Shown: piece by piece, positions 24,909 to 33,312 of the stretch
Position numbering within the stretch: the first letter of the stretch is position 1
How the letters are laid out: the number at the start of each line of letters is the position of its first letter
Assembly: GCA_022710725.1 (NCBI GenBank)
Contig: JAKLGK010000007.1
Span: 124,001 to 188,000 of the forward strand
Direction: 5' to 3'
DNA from: Verrucomicrobiota bacterium
Lineage (GTDB): Bacteria; Verrucomicrobiota; Kiritimatiellia; CAIQIC01; JAGNIJ01
DNA length: 64,000 nucleotides
Program-made: the position numbers and the translations under genes
The notes under the pieces: generated by a model
What the model was told of the DNA's origin: nothing
Database searches by the model: none
What the model saw: the letters and a program-made list of their open reading frames with translations, nothing else

Positions 24909-25986
24909 GGCCGCCTCCCGTCCCCGCGCCGCGCCGGACCCGCACGCGGTATTCCGTCAGCAGCAGGGCCACCAGCATGACGACCAGGGCCAGGCCCTGG
25001 ATCACCTCGGAGATGTAGCTGGGGACGCCCGTCATGCGGCTCATGGTCTGCGAGCCGACGCTGACCGCGCTGAAGAAGAGCGCCGCGAGCACGACGCCGG
25101 CCGGGTGCAGGTTGCCGAGCATCGCGACGACGATCCCCGAGTAGCCGTAGCCCGGCGAGAGATCCATCAGGAGGTGGTGCTGCACGGCGCAGACCTCGCC
25201 GACGCCCGCCATCGCGGCGAGCCCGCCCGACAGGACCGCCGTCTTGAGCAGCACGGACGACGTCGGCACGCCGCCGAAGTGCGCCGCGACGGGGTTGGCG
25301 CCGACGGCCCGGCTTTCGTAGCCGAGCACCGTCTTGCGGTGGATGAGCCAGACCAGGCCCGCCGCGACGAGCGCCAGCGGGATGCCCAGGTGGAAGCGCG
25401 AGCGGGCGACCAGGACCGGGTACTGGGCCGTGGCCCGGATCTCCGGCGATTGCGGCCAGCTGGAGTCCGGCTGCTGGAGCGGGCCGAAGAGCAGCGCGCC
25501 CATGACGTGCATCATGATGTAATTGAACAGCAGCGTGGTGACCACGTCGTCCACCCGCAGGCGGAATTTCAGCCAGGCCGGGATCGCCGCCCACAACCCG
25601 CCGGCGAGGAACGCGGCGCCGATGATCACGGCCAGGTGCAGGAGCCGCGAGGGGATCGGCAGCGCGATGCCCAGCCAGCCGGCGACGATGGCGCCGGCCA
25701 TCAGTTGGCCCTCCGCGCCGATGTTCCAGAAGCGCGCCCGGAACGCAAACGCGACGCCGAGCCCGGTGAAGATCAGCGGGCTGGCCTTGACGCAGCTCTC
25801 CAGCAGGTTGACGCGCGACCCGAGCGCGCCGTAGAAGAGGTAGTAGTAGGAGCGCCACAGGTTCCCGCCGGCGGCGAGGATCGGCGCCGCCGCCAGCAAC
25901 AGCGTGGCCGCGACGGCCGCCAGGGGAATGGCCGCCTTCGCCCAGTCGGGCAGCGGCGGACGTTTCTCCAGGCGCAGCCGGATCAT
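24901..25986 (-). CDS. ABC transporter permease, nucleoside (BMP/PnrA) type, first subunit
   Basis: A 361-residue permease starting MIRLRLEKRPPLPDWAKAAI. It has nine or so membrane helices and the family segment FRARFWNIGAEGQLMAGAIV, then VDDVVTTLLFNYIM and LSPGYGYSGIVVAMLGNLHP. The partner permease lies downstream (8-base overlap) and the ATPase upstream (4-base ATGA overlap). The three together make the membrane part of a nucleoside importer. A longer open frame continues upstream through the ATPase gene and is not used. Confidence 0.88.
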   Translation of the reverse strand: MIRLRLEKRPPLPDWAKAAIPLAAVAATLLLAAAPILAAGGNLWRSYYYLFYGALGSRVNLLESCVKASPLIFTGLGVAFAFRARFWNIGAEGQLMAGAIVAGWLGIALPIPSRLLHLAVIIGAAFLAGGLWAAIPAWLKFRLRVDDVVTTLLFNYIMMHVMGALLFGPLQQPDSSWPQSPEIRATAQYPVLVARSRFHLGIPLALVAAGLVWLIHRKTVLGYESRAVGANPVAAHFGGVPTSSVLLKTAVLSGGLAAMAGVGEVCAVQHHLLMDLSPGYGYSGIVVAMLGNLHPAGVVLAALFFSAVSVGSQTMSRMTGVPSYISEVIQGLALVVMLVALLLTEYRVRVRRGAGTGGGHG

Positions 25987-27503
25987 GGAACCACCCCGCT
26001 CATCCAGAGCCCGATCTGCTCCCGGGTGATTTCGTTCACGGCCCGGATCCCGACGACCCGGCCTTCGTACATCACCGCCACGCGGTCGCTGACGGAGAGG
26101 ATCTCGTCCAGGTCCTCCGAGATCAGCAGGATCGCCGCGCCGCGCCCGCACTCCTCGAGCATCCGGCCGCGGATGAACTCCGCCGCGCCGACGTCCAGCC
26201 CGCGCGTCGGCTGCGCCGCCACGATCAGGCGCGGCCCGGCGGACAATTCGCGCGCGAGGATCACTTTCTGCAGGTTGCCGCCGGAGAGGCTTTTCGCCGC
26301 CGTCGACGGCCCGGCCGCCTTGATGCCGAACTGGCCGATCAGCCGTCCGGCGTGCTCGCGGATCCGGCCGTGGTCCAGCAGGCCGCGGCGGCGGAACTCC
26401 GCCGAGCGCCGGTTTTCCAGGATCAGGTTTTCCGCGATCGACAGGTCCATCATCAAGCCCGTCGCGATACGGTCTTCCGGGATGCGCGCCGCTCCCGCGG
26501 CGATGACGGCCGTCGGGCTGCCGGGCCGGGTCGGGGCGCCGCCGATGCGGACCGAGCCGGCCGTCGGCTTCCGTACGCCGAAGAGCACCTCGGCCAGCTC
26601 GCGCTGCCCGTTGCCGGAGACGCCGGCCAGTCCGAGGACCTCGCCCTCGCGGACCGCCAGGTCCAGGTTCCGGACCGCCGGCAGGCCCTTGTCGTTCGTC
26701 GCGGACAGTCCGACGATCTCGAGCGCGGGCCGGCCGGGCGCCCGCGGCGAGCGCTCCTTCCGGGCCGGCCAATCCCGCCCGACCATCAGGCCGGCCAATT
26801 CCCGCGCATTCGTGTCGCGAGTTTGTTTCTCGGCCGTGACCTCGCCGTTACGCAGCACGACGATGCGGTCCGAGATGTCCATCACCTCGTGCAACTTGTG
26901 CGAGATGAACACCACGCCGTTCCCCTGCGCCGCGAAGGTCCGGAGCATGGCGAAGAGTTCCCGGACCTCGGACGGCACCAGCACGGCGGTCGGCTCGTCC
27001 ATGATCAGGACACGGCACTCGCGGTAGAGCGCCTTGAGGATCTCGACCTTCTGCTGCTCGCCGACCGAGAGGGTCCAGACCTTCGCGTCGGGATCGAGCG
27101 TCATGCCGAAGCGCCGCTCCAGTTCCAGCAGCCGCTTCCGCGCCGCCTTCCAGTCCAGGAACCCGAGGCGGTGATCCTCCTGCCCGACGGCGACGTTCTC
27201 CAGGACCGACAGGGACGGCACGAGCGCGAAGTGCTGGTGGATCATCCGGACGCCGCGCCGGACGGCGGCCCGGGGCGAGGAGAGGTTCACCCGTTCACCC
27301 CCGATCCGGATCTCGCCCTCGTCGCAGGCGTAGTAGCCGAAGAGGATGTTCATCAGCGTGGTTTTGCCGGCGCCGTTTTCGCCGAGCAGGGCGCATATCT
27401 CGCCGGGCTCCAGGCGGAAGTCCACGCCGCGGTTGGCCGGAACGCCGAGGAATCGCTTCGTGATTCCCCGCATCTCGATCAGGGGCGTCGGGTCGGTGTT
27501 CAT
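25983..27503 (-). CDS. double-domain ABC transporter ATPase, nucleoside (BMP/PnrA) type
   Basis: A 506-residue ATPase made of two ABC cassettes. Domain 1 has Walker A GENGAGKTTL, signature LSVGEQQKVEI and Walker B VLIMDEPTAVL. Domain 2 has the degenerate P-loop GVSGNGQREL and signature LSGGNLQKVILARELS, as usual for sugar and nucleoside importers of the RbsA/YufO type. It energises the two permeases encoded just downstream. I use the ATG at 27503; a TTG at 27536 is possible, and neither has a clear ribosome site. The lipoprotein gene of the same system is 2.7 kb upstream on the same strand, beyond an opposing peptidase gene. Confidence 0.9.
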   Translation of the reverse strand: MNTDPTPLIEMRGITKRFLGVPANRGVDFRLEPGEICALLGENGAGKTTLMNILFGYYACDEGEIRIGGERVNLSSPRAAVRRGVRMIHQHFALVPSLSVLENVAVGQEDHRLGFLDWKAARKRLLELERRFGMTLDPDAKVWTLSVGEQQKVEILKALYRECRVLIMDEPTAVLVPSEVRELFAMLRTFAAQGNGVVFISHKLHEVMDISDRIVVLRNGEVTAEKQTRDTNARELAGLMVGRDWPARKERSPRAPGRPALEIVGLSATNDKGLPAVRNLDLAVREGEVLGLAGVSGNGQRELAEVLFGVRKPTAGSVRIGGAPTRPGSPTAVIAAGAARIPEDRIATGLMMDLSIAENLILENRRSAEFRRRGLLDHGRIREHAGRLIGQFGIKAAGPSTAAKSLSGGNLQKVILARELSAGPRLIVAAQPTRGLDVGAAEFIRGRMLEECGRGAAILLISEDLDEILSVSDRVAVMYEGRVVGIRAVNEITREQIGLWMSGVVP

Positions 27504-27572
27504 GCCGCGCCGGTTATTTATCCGGAACGGGGGCAAACCTCAATCCTTTCCCGCCCTGCTGCATAAATCGCT

Positions 27573-27584
27573 TGAAACGTTTCA
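27573..27584. promoter_or_regulatory. 12-bp perfect palindrome TGAAACGTTTCA, LacI-type operator candidate
   Basis: A perfect palindrome with a central CG in AT-rich flanks, 37 bases before the ATG of the C25-like peptidase gene and 70 bases before the ATPase start on the other strand. The shape matches operators of LacI/GalR-family regulators. Related sites occur at 56157-56174 and 62741-62748. No LacI-family gene is in the window. Confidence 0.45.
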
Positions 27585-27620
27585 GCCTCCCGAGTAAGTT
27601 GGCGTACGAAAGGAGCCATC

Positions 27621-30197
27621 ATGAAAACCCGCGGCGCCCCGTTCTGCCTTCTATCTGTCCTGGGCCTGTTGACGCTATCGGCCTTCGGCGGCACGACGCC
27701 CCAGAAAGTGTTCATGCTCATGGATACCGAGGCCTACCAGGCGCTCACCAACGAGGTCAACCAGTGGAAGGCCGATGTCAACGCCGAGGGCCGGTACCAG
27801 GCCGAGGCCTATGCCATTCCACCGGACAACCCGGCGCTGCTGCGCCTGTTGCTGGCGCTCCACTACCAGGGCGGGAACCTCGCTGGCGTGATCCTCGCCG
27901 GCCGCGTGCCGTACGTCATGTGCGAGCAGGACTCCGAGTACCTGGTCACGCCGGATGCCTTTCCCGTGGACACCTATTTCACCGATTTCGACGCCGAGTG
28001 GTACGATCTGAACCTGAACGGAATCATGGATTCGTACTATGCCTTCGGCGGGTTCCAGCCGGACATCTGGGCGGGGCGGCTTTTCACGGACACGATCAAG
28101 TTCAACAGCAAGACGCGGATCGACCTGCTGCGCGCGTATTTCCAGAAAAACCACCAATACCGCGCCGGTACGCTGACCTTGCCCAAGTCGGCGCTGGTGT
28201 ATTACGACATCAAGAACTACACCACGGCCAACGATTTCGGGAAACTCTATCCCACCTTCCAGACCGTATGGCCGGACACCAGCAGCGGCACGGACTACCT
28301 GAACCGGCTGCTGCCCCTGCCGGGCAACGAGCTGGTCTATCTCGACTGCCATTCCTCGGCGAAGACGCACCAACTTACGCCCACGTGGATTGCGTCCGAC
28401 CTGATCCACGCCGTCAATCCCAAGGCCTTCTTTCTCCTGCTCGACACCTGCCAGAGCGGCCATTTCACGGAGACGAACTACCTCGCGGGCAGCTACCTGT
28501 TCGACACGAAATACCCGCTCTTCGCCATGGCCGCGACCACCGGGTCGGGATACAACTTCCCCACCGGATTTCAGACCCTGTCGGCTTGGGCGGGCGAGGA
28601 CTGGGGGAGCATCTTCATGCACTTTGCGAGGGAGCAGAGCTGGTCGCGCGAGTACATTCTCCTGGGCGATCCCACGCTCATCCCGCACCTGAACCCGCCC
28701 CAGGTTGCCTTGTCGCTGCCGTATGCCTTCTCCTCGGCCGCGCCCCTGAAGATCCCGCGTCCGGCCTCCGGGGCCGCGCAGGAGTGGCGCATCCCGATCC
28801 GCGGCAAGCTGACCGTCGGGGCGGGGAACTGGCTGCGGGTCACTGCGGCCAACGCGCCGGCCGGTATGGCGCCGCGGACGAATGATTTCCACCTGACCGT
28901 CATGGGGTTGACCAATGCGGGCGACGCGACGGTGGCCGTGACGCCGACGACGACGCTGGGTAAGCGGCAGCTTACGGTCGTGGCCAGGGACAGCCGCGGG
29001 AAGACGGCCGCCCTGCCGTACTGGATCGAAGTGGTCGCCCCGCCGGCGACCGGGAAGCCGGACTTCACCTTCACGGTGGGCGACACGAATCTCGTATTCC
29101 GATACGGCGAGGGCGATCCCTTCGGCCGCCTGACGGTCCAGGCCCAGTTGACCACGGCGGACCTGTCCGCGCCGATGCTGGTCAACCTGGTGCCGGTGAA
29201 CTGGCCCGACGGGTTCAGCCTGGACAACCAGACGTCGTCCCCGGAATCATGGAGCGGCGGCTTCCTCCTGCAGCAGAAGGGCGTTACGCGCTACACGTAT
29301 GTCACCGTTCGCATGCGCAGGGACATGGCGCCCGGCCAGTACGTTCTGCCGCTCAAGGCCCGCGCCATGGGCGTGGAGAAGACGGTGAACCTGACGGCCG
29401 CGGTCCTTCCGCCAAGCCTTGAGGTGACGACCGTGCCGTCGCCCGTGTATATCCTGCCCGGCGACGAGGCGAGCATCTTCTCGACCGTTGCAATGAACGG
29501 CAACGCGCGGGTCTACTTCGACCTGTTGTCCTACCCCGGGATCGAGGTGCAAAAAGTGCTGACGACCATGCCCTTCGTTCCCTACGGGGGGCACTCGGTT
29601 CACGTGTGGACCGATTGGGACGCCGCGTCCGGGGCCTATTCCCTCCTCCGGTACCAGTTCCCCGATATGCCCGGCGCTCCCGTCGGCTACGGGCTGGACG
29701 TGGTCGTCCGGCCGCAATTCACCCTGGACATCGAACTCGTCTCCGGCGGTTCCGGGGGCGGTGTGCTGCAGGTGACGATGCACAACCAGGCCGTCGGCAA
29801 CCCGGCATACCCGCTGACCGTCAACGCCGAAAGCGACGCGGTGGCGGAAGTGAATGTGCTGAATCCGCAGGTCACGATGCCGGCCGGCTTCGGCGCGGAA
29901 GCCCATGCGCTGATCGAGTTCAGCACCCCGGTGGCGCTGCTGCCGCCGGGCGGCCACTCGATCTACTACACCATTACCATCCGCGTGACCTCGCCGATGC
30001 AGGAGTGGCCTGAACAGGAATGTGCGCTGACCCTGAAGCTGATGGCGCCGCCGGCGGCTCCGACGGAGTGGGAAATCCAGCCCGTGCATTTTATCCCCGG
30101 ACCTGATCCGGTGCCCTGCGAGCTGGACCTGCCGGTGCTGATCTACGGCAACCAGCGTTTCACGGCCACGCCGCTTGTCGCCACACGGTTGCGGTAA
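27621..30197 (+). CDS. secreted C25-like (gingipain/caspase-fold) peptidase, multi-domain
   Basis: An 858-residue secreted protein with signal peptide (MKTRGAPFCLLSVLGLLTLS, cut near AFG). The first 370 residues have the caspase-like order of peptidase family C25: LAGVILAGRVPYVM, PDIWAGRL, the His of LDCHSSAKTH (His244) and the Cys of FFLLLDTCQSGHF (Cys277), then YLLGDPTL-like LLGDPTLIPHL. The remaining 480 residues are beta-sandwich or Ig-like domains. The ribosome site AAAGGAG precedes the ATG. The gene splits the nucleoside transporter genes and runs against them. Activity is likely but untested; a pseudo-enzyme or structural role is possible. Confidence 0.7.
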   Translation: MKTRGAPFCLLSVLGLLTLSAFGGTTPQKVFMLMDTEAYQALTNEVNQWKADVNAEGRYQAEAYAIPPDNPALLRLLLALHYQGGNLAGVILAGRVPYVMCEQDSEYLVTPDAFPVDTYFTDFDAEWYDLNLNGIMDSYYAFGGFQPDIWAGRLFTDTIKFNSKTRIDLLRAYFQKNHQYRAGTLTLPKSALVYYDIKNYTTANDFGKLYPTFQTVWPDTSSGTDYLNRLLPLPGNELVYLDCHSSAKTHQLTPTWIASDLIHAVNPKAFFLLLDTCQSGHFTETNYLAGSYLFDTKYPLFAMAATTGSGYNFPTGFQTLSAWAGEDWGSIFMHFAREQSWSREYILLGDPTLIPHLNPPQVALSLPYAFSSAAPLKIPRPASGAAQEWRIPIRGKLTVGAGNWLRVTAANAPAGMAPRTNDFHLTVMGLTNAGDATVAVTPTTTLGKRQLTVVARDSRGKTAALPYWIEVVAPPATGKPDFTFTVGDTNLVFRYGEGDPFGRLTVQAQLTTADLSAPMLVNLVPVNWPDGFSLDNQTSSPESWSGGFLLQQKGVTRYTYVTVRMRRDMAPGQYVLPLKARAMGVEKTVNLTAAVLPPSLEVTTVPSPVYILPGDEASIFSTVAMNGNARVYFDLLSYPGIEVQKVLTTMPFVPYGGHSVHVWTDWDAASGAYSLLRYQFPDMPGAPVGYGLDVVVRPQFTLDIELVSGGSGGGVLQVTMHNQAVGNPAYPLTVNAESDAVAEVNVLNPQVTMPAGFGAEAHALIEFSTPVALLPPGGHSIYYTITIRVTSPMQEWPEQECALTLKLMAPPAAPTEWEIQPVHFIPGPDPVPCELDLPVLIYGNQRFTATPLVATRLR

Positions 30198-30207
30198 AGG
30201 ACCGCCG

Positions 30208-31209
30208 TCAATCCGAGACCGTCTTCGATTCATCCACCGGCACGCGGAACGCGCCCTGGACGATCTTCGCTTCCAGGTCGCGGACCGACGCGAGGACGTC
30301 CGCCGGGAGCCGGGCCTCGAAATCGTGCAACGGGGCCAGCCTGGCGCCGCCCTGCGCCATCATGGACCAGTCCTTGAGGTCCATGCCGACCCACGCGCCC
30401 TTTCGCACGGTCTCGATGCAGTGCCGGATGGTGGGGCCCATGTCCCATACCGGCCCGGTGATGATCGTCTCCGGCGCCATGCCGTGCTGGTCGTACATGT
30501 TGCTGAAGGCGAGGACGCCCTTCTCTTTGCAGGCTTCGTAGACGCCGAACCGCTCGGCGAAGATCAGGTCCGCGCCCGCCTCGATCTGGGCGATGGCGGC
30601 TTCCTTGGCCTTCGGGGGATCGAACCAGCTGCCGATGTACGAGACCTTCATCTTCACGTCCGGCCGCACGGAGCGCGCGCCCTCGCGGAACGCGTTGACC
30701 AGGCGGTTGACCTCGCCGATCGGCAGGGCGGCGACCGCGCCGATCGTCCCGGTCTTCGTCCGTTTCCCGGCGATGACGCCGCAGAGGTAGGCGGGCTCGT
30801 GGATCCAGTTGTCGAATACGGACAGGTTCGGCGCGGCGGGTCCGAACTCCGAGCCGAACGCGAAGGCGATCTCCGGGTAATCCTTGGCCACGCGCCGCAC
30901 GGGGTCCTCGCCGGCGAGGAACGCGTCGCCCACGATCAGGTCGAACCCGCGGTCCGCGTATTCCCGCAGCACCTTCTCGTAGTCGGCGGCGGCGACCTTC
31001 TCCGTGAACTCGTACTCGACGCCGAGTTCCTCCTTCGCCTTCAGGCAGGCCTGGTGGATCACGCCGTCCCACGGCTCCTCGATGGCGGTCTGGAACACCG
31101 CCGCCACCCGGAACGCCTTCGCCCCTTCGGAGGCCGGCGGCGCGGGCGGCGAGCAGGATGCGAGCAAGGCCAGGATCAGCGCGGCGGGGATCATCCGGAG
31201 CGGCTTCAT
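30208..31209 (-). CDS. BMP/PnrA-family nucleoside-binding lipoprotein of an ABC importer
   Basis: A 333-residue lipoprotein. The signal MKPLRMIPAALILALLASCS ends in a lipobox (L-A-S-C19) that would anchor it. BMP-family blocks are seen: FRVAAVFQTAIEEPWDGVIH, LREYADRGFDLIVGDAF, YPEIAFAFGSEFGP, YLCGVIAGKRTKTGTIGAVA and GPVWDMGPTIRHCIETV. Family members bind purine nucleosides or related ligands outside the inner membrane and pass them to the permeases at 23961-25986. It precedes that operon on the same strand but is separated by the C25-like gene, so it needs its own terminator or a long antisense-containing transcript. Confidence 0.88.
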   Translation of the reverse strand: MKPLRMIPAALILALLASCSPPAPPASEGAKAFRVAAVFQTAIEEPWDGVIHQACLKAKEELGVEYEFTEKVAAADYEKVLREYADRGFDLIVGDAFLAGEDPVRRVAKDYPEIAFAFGSEFGPAAPNLSVFDNWIHEPAYLCGVIAGKRTKTGTIGAVAALPIGEVNRLVNAFREGARSVRPDVKMKVSYIGSWFDPPKAKEAAIAQIEAGADLIFAERFGVYEACKEKGVLAFSNMYDQHGMAPETIITGPVWDMGPTIRHCIETVRKGAWVGMDLKDWSMMAQGGARLAPLHDFEARLPADVLASVRDLEAKIVQGAFRVPVDESKTVSD

Positions 31210-31225
31210 GGTTCGAATCCTCCCT

Positions 31226-31255
31226 TTACATGGAACGCCTTTTCCAACACGTCAA
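31226..31255 (-). promoter_or_regulatory. candidate sigma70 promoter of the BMP lipoprotein gene
   Basis: On the minus strand TTGACG (31255-31250), 18 bases, ATGTAA (31231-31226), followed by GGGAGG and the ATG at 31209. The -10 is weak and very close to the ribosome site, so another promoter further upstream is possible. Confidence 0.3.
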
Positions 31256-31341
31256 CCCGGCCGCGCATCATATCGCATCCGGTGCGTTACGCGCCACTTA
31301 TGATTGCCGGGCGGCCGCCGCGGCCGTATCCTGATATCCCC

Positions 31342-31470
31342 ATGAACCGGTCTTCCAGCGGCCGTCCACGGCTGGCGGTCGTGATCCCGTCCTTCAACGG
31401 CATGCCGTACCTGCCCCGAGGCGGTGCAATCCATCCTGGACCAGGCCTTTCGGAAGGAAAATCGGAGGAA
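31342..31470 (+). pseudogene. broken family 2 glycosyltransferase gene (N-terminal fragment)
   Basis: The ATG at 31342 opens M-N-R-S-S-S-G-R-P-R-L-A-V-V-I-P-S-F-N-G-M-P-Y-L-P, the classic N-terminus of a GT-A family 2 glycosyltransferase. One extra C in the run before GAGGCGG (about 31414) shifts the frame; removing it restores P-E-A-V-Q-S-I-L-D-Q-A-F-R-K-E-N-R, the next family block. The reading then stops at the left inverted repeat of the RAYT element. No continuation is found to the right of the element, so the gene is both frameshifted and truncated. Confidence 0.7.
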
Positions 31471-31500
31471 AATCGGGGTCAGGCCGTAACAATACACTTT
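31471..31500. repeat. left terminal inverted repeat of the RAYT element
   Basis: Thirty bases beginning AATCGGGGTCAGG and ending AATACACTTT. The matching inverted copy is at 32517-32546. The transposase stop codon begins within the last base of this repeat. Confidence 0.9.
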
Positions 31501-32474
31501 CAGGCTAGAGCCTCCTCCAACTTGGGCCAGTCGATCTTCTTGTCGATGAGTCGCCGGCGAATCATGTGCACGGCCTGCCCGCTGATCCCCCCGTAGTGCG
31601 CACCGATCTCCCGCTGGGTTCTGCCGCTCCATCGGGAGGCCAGTTCCACCGCTACCGCCTTCGCCTCCCCCGCCGAGCGGCCGTGCCTTTTCAGCGTCCC
31701 GGCCTCGATCCCGTACGCCCTCGCTACCACCTCATCGAGAACCGCCATCTCGACGCCGCGCCATGGCCGCTGAACGTCCGCATCCCTGGCCCGGCCTGTC
31801 TTCCCGCCCAAGAGCTCTTTTTCCACCTTCTCGACGAACTCCTCGCTACCCCAGGCATGTGTCGAGCGCGCCATCAGCCCCTTCAGCGGTTCGTCATCCT
31901 CCGCCACCATCGCCTGCGCATACGCCCGGTACCGTCGCTGCGCCTCCTCCCGGCTCCGCCCGTAGTGCTGCAGGACCGCGAGGTCGATTCGGCTCGCGGT
32001 TCGCCGGCTTCCCACGTAATCGGGGTAGCTGCTCCACGGGTGTTCTTCCAGCATCCGGATCCGCTCCTTTGCCGTCTTCTCCTTTGCCGCTCGCGTCTTC
32101 ACCGGGTTCAGGTGCACATACCGCGTCAAGGCCAGCAGGTAATCGCCCGACTCCACCAGCGGCGCTTTGTACCGCCCCCCGAACGCATGCCCGGTCTTCG
32201 CGTGCTTGTACCGGTAATAGAGGCTGTAACTGCTGTTCAGTCGCTGCATGAACCGCCCCAGGTTCGCCCGCGGCGTTCGCACCACCAGGTGGTAGTGGTT
32301 CGACATCAGGACCCAGGCGTACAGGACCACGCCGTACTGTTCCAGGTTGTCCTGCAACTGCAGGAGAAACCGACGGCGATCGCCGTCGGTGTGAAATATG
32401 ACCTGCCGGGCGTTGCCCCGGCTGGTCACGTGATAAAGCGCGTTCTCGAATTCGTTCCTCGGTGGCCTGGCCAT
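31500..32474 (-). CDS. REP-associated tyrosine transposase (RAYT, Y1_Tnp family)
   Basis: A 324-residue Y1 transposase. It starts MARPPRNEFENALYHVTSRG, the standard opening of RAYTs, has the metal-binding HUH-type motif MSNHYHLVVRTP (His-Tyr-His), SLYYRYKHAKTGHAFGGRYK and YVHLNPVKTRAAK. The C-terminal 100 residues hold a helix-turn-helix-like region (RTQREIGAHYGGISGQAVHM). RAYTs nick and move REP-type hairpins or their own element as single strands. Three REP-like palindromes occur elsewhere in the window. The gene looks intact. Confidence 0.9.
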   Translation of the reverse strand: MARPPRNEFENALYHVTSRGNARQVIFHTDGDRRRFLLQLQDNLEQYGVVLYAWVLMSNHYHLVVRTPRANLGRFMQRLNSSYSLYYRYKHAKTGHAFGGRYKAPLVESGDYLLALTRYVHLNPVKTRAAKEKTAKERIRMLEEHPWSSYPDYVGSRRTASRIDLAVLQHYGRSREEAQRRYRAYAQAMVAEDDEPLKGLMARSTHAWGSEEFVEKVEKELLGGKTGRARDADVQRPWRGVEMAVLDEVVARAYGIEAGTLKRHGRSAGEAKAVAVELASRWSGRTQREIGAHYGGISGQAVHMIRRRLIDKKIDWPKLEEALA

Positions 32475-32516
32475 AATGCGTTGCTACCTAGCCGAAACCA
32501 GAGGAACTGTCAATTA

Positions 32517-32546
32517 AAAGTGTATTGTTACGGCCTGACCCCGATT
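32517..32546. repeat. right terminal inverted repeat of the RAYT element
   Basis: Perfect inverted copy of 31471-31500. Six bases beyond its end the outer part (CTGACCCCGATTC) is repeated once more at 32552-32564, possibly a trace of an earlier insertion or of a flanking REP copy. Confidence 0.9.
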
Positions 32547-32571
32547 CCCTTCTGACCCCGATTCGCTTTGG

Positions 32572-32952
32572 CTACTTGGGATCTGTCCAGCGGGCGCGTT
32601 GTTGCAGGAGGAAAAGCCGCAAACCGGTCTGCTGCTCCGGTGTGAGGTAAGGCGCCATTTCGCGCGCTTTCTCGACGACGATCCGGTGGACCTCCGGCTG
32701 GAGTTGGCTGCGCACGTGTTGCAGGTCCTGCTGGAGAGCGGCGAGGATGGGCTCGATCGCGTCTTGTTGGCGGGGCGTCAGCTTCAACTCCCGTGTCAAG
32801 TGGGCGAGGACGGCCCGGCGCGTGGCTTCCGGATTCCATGTGGCCCATTGCGCGACACGGCGCCGGACGACGCCGCGCGTCACCGTGATGCCGGAGACGA
32901 ATCCGGCGGCGAAGATGAGCGCGATGCCCGCAAAAATCTTCCACTTTTTCAT
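32572..32952 (-). CDS. small membrane-anchored Spy/CpxP- or heavy-metal-sensor-like protein
   Basis: A 126-residue protein with one N-terminal membrane anchor (MKKWKIFAGIALIFAAGFVS) and an all-helical extracytoplasmic part. The segment LTRELKLTPRQQDAIEPILA followed by YLTPEQQTGLRLFLLQQRAR is the L-T-x-x-Q repeat seen in Spy/CpxP and periplasmic heavy-metal sensors. It is the last gene of a sigma, anti-sigma, anchor protein unit, so it probably senses envelope stress or controls the anti-sigma factor. It could equally be an accessory chaperone. Confidence 0.65.
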   Translation of the reverse strand: MKKWKIFAGIALIFAAGFVSGITVTRGVVRRRVAQWATWNPEATRRAVLAHLTRELKLTPRQQDAIEPILAALQQDLQHVRSQLQPEVHRIVVEKAREMAPYLTPEQQTGLRLFLLQQRARWTDPK

Positions 32953-32965
32953 GGGGTGCTCCTTC

Positions 32966-33298
32966 CTACAGAATAGACCGAAGCCACAAGGCCCGGGTGA
33001 GCGGCGGGGCCGCGGGGTCCGTCAGGACCATCTCGATCCGGTCCAGTTCGGATGTCCGGTTCCAATACAGATTGAGGCCGAGCAGCAGGACCAGGGCCGC
33101 GGCGCAGGCCGGGACCATCCAGCGCAACGGCGTTTCGATCGGGGCCGTCCAGAGTTCCTGTCCTTCCGGAGGGGCGATGCGCCGGATCTCCCGCATGACG
33201 CCGTCCTGCCAGTCGGGGGCCGGCTCGTGCGCCGGCGGCAGGTGGCGCGCGGCCAGTAGGGCCGTCTCGATATGCTCGATTCTTTGCTTCTCCTTCAT
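32966..33298 (-). CDS. probable membrane-bound anti-sigma factor
   Basis: A 110-residue protein. The start at 33298 is set by AAGGAG 7 bases upstream, and two earlier ATGs are less well placed. Residues 1-60 are hydrophilic (MKEKQRIEHIETALLAARHL) and would bind the sigma factor; a single membrane helix follows (WMVPACAAALVLLLGLNLYW), with a short tail outside. No zinc-type HxxxCxxC motif is present, so it is not a ZAS anti-sigma factor. Position directly after the ECF sigma gene, and single-helix layout, support the call. Confidence 0.65.
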   Translation of the reverse strand: MKEKQRIEHIETALLAARHLPPAHEPAPDWQDGVMREIRRIAPPEGQELWTAPIETPLRWMVPACAAALVLLLGLNLYWNRTSELDRIEMVLTDPAAPPLTRALWLRSIL

Positions 33299-33312
33299 GG
33301 CCATTCTCCTTT

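Larger units (their letters stand above)
31471..32546. mobile_element. RAYT (IS200-like) element with 30-bp perfect terminal inverted repeats
   Basis: A 1,076-bp element. The ends, 31471-31500 and 32517-32546, are perfect inverted copies of each other, 30 of 30 bases, starting AATCGGGGTCAGGCCGTAAC at the left. The only gene inside is a Y1-type transposase on the minus strand. A further partial copy of the outer end (CTGACCCCGATTC) is repeated at 32552-32564. The element ends inside a broken glycosyltransferase gene on its left. Long perfect inverted repeats are not typical of classical IS200/IS605 elements, which use short subterminal hairpins. Confidence 0.8.

Noticed and set aside
24901..26772. 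623-codon frame covering the first permease and most of the ATPase gene
   Set aside because: Only its last 361 codons encode the permease; the rest is the out-of-frame shadow of the ATPase gene.
31211..31221. GGTTCGAATCC looks like a tRNA T-loop
   Set aside because: No acceptor, D or anticodon arm can be built around it. The segment is the leader of the BMP lipoprotein gene.
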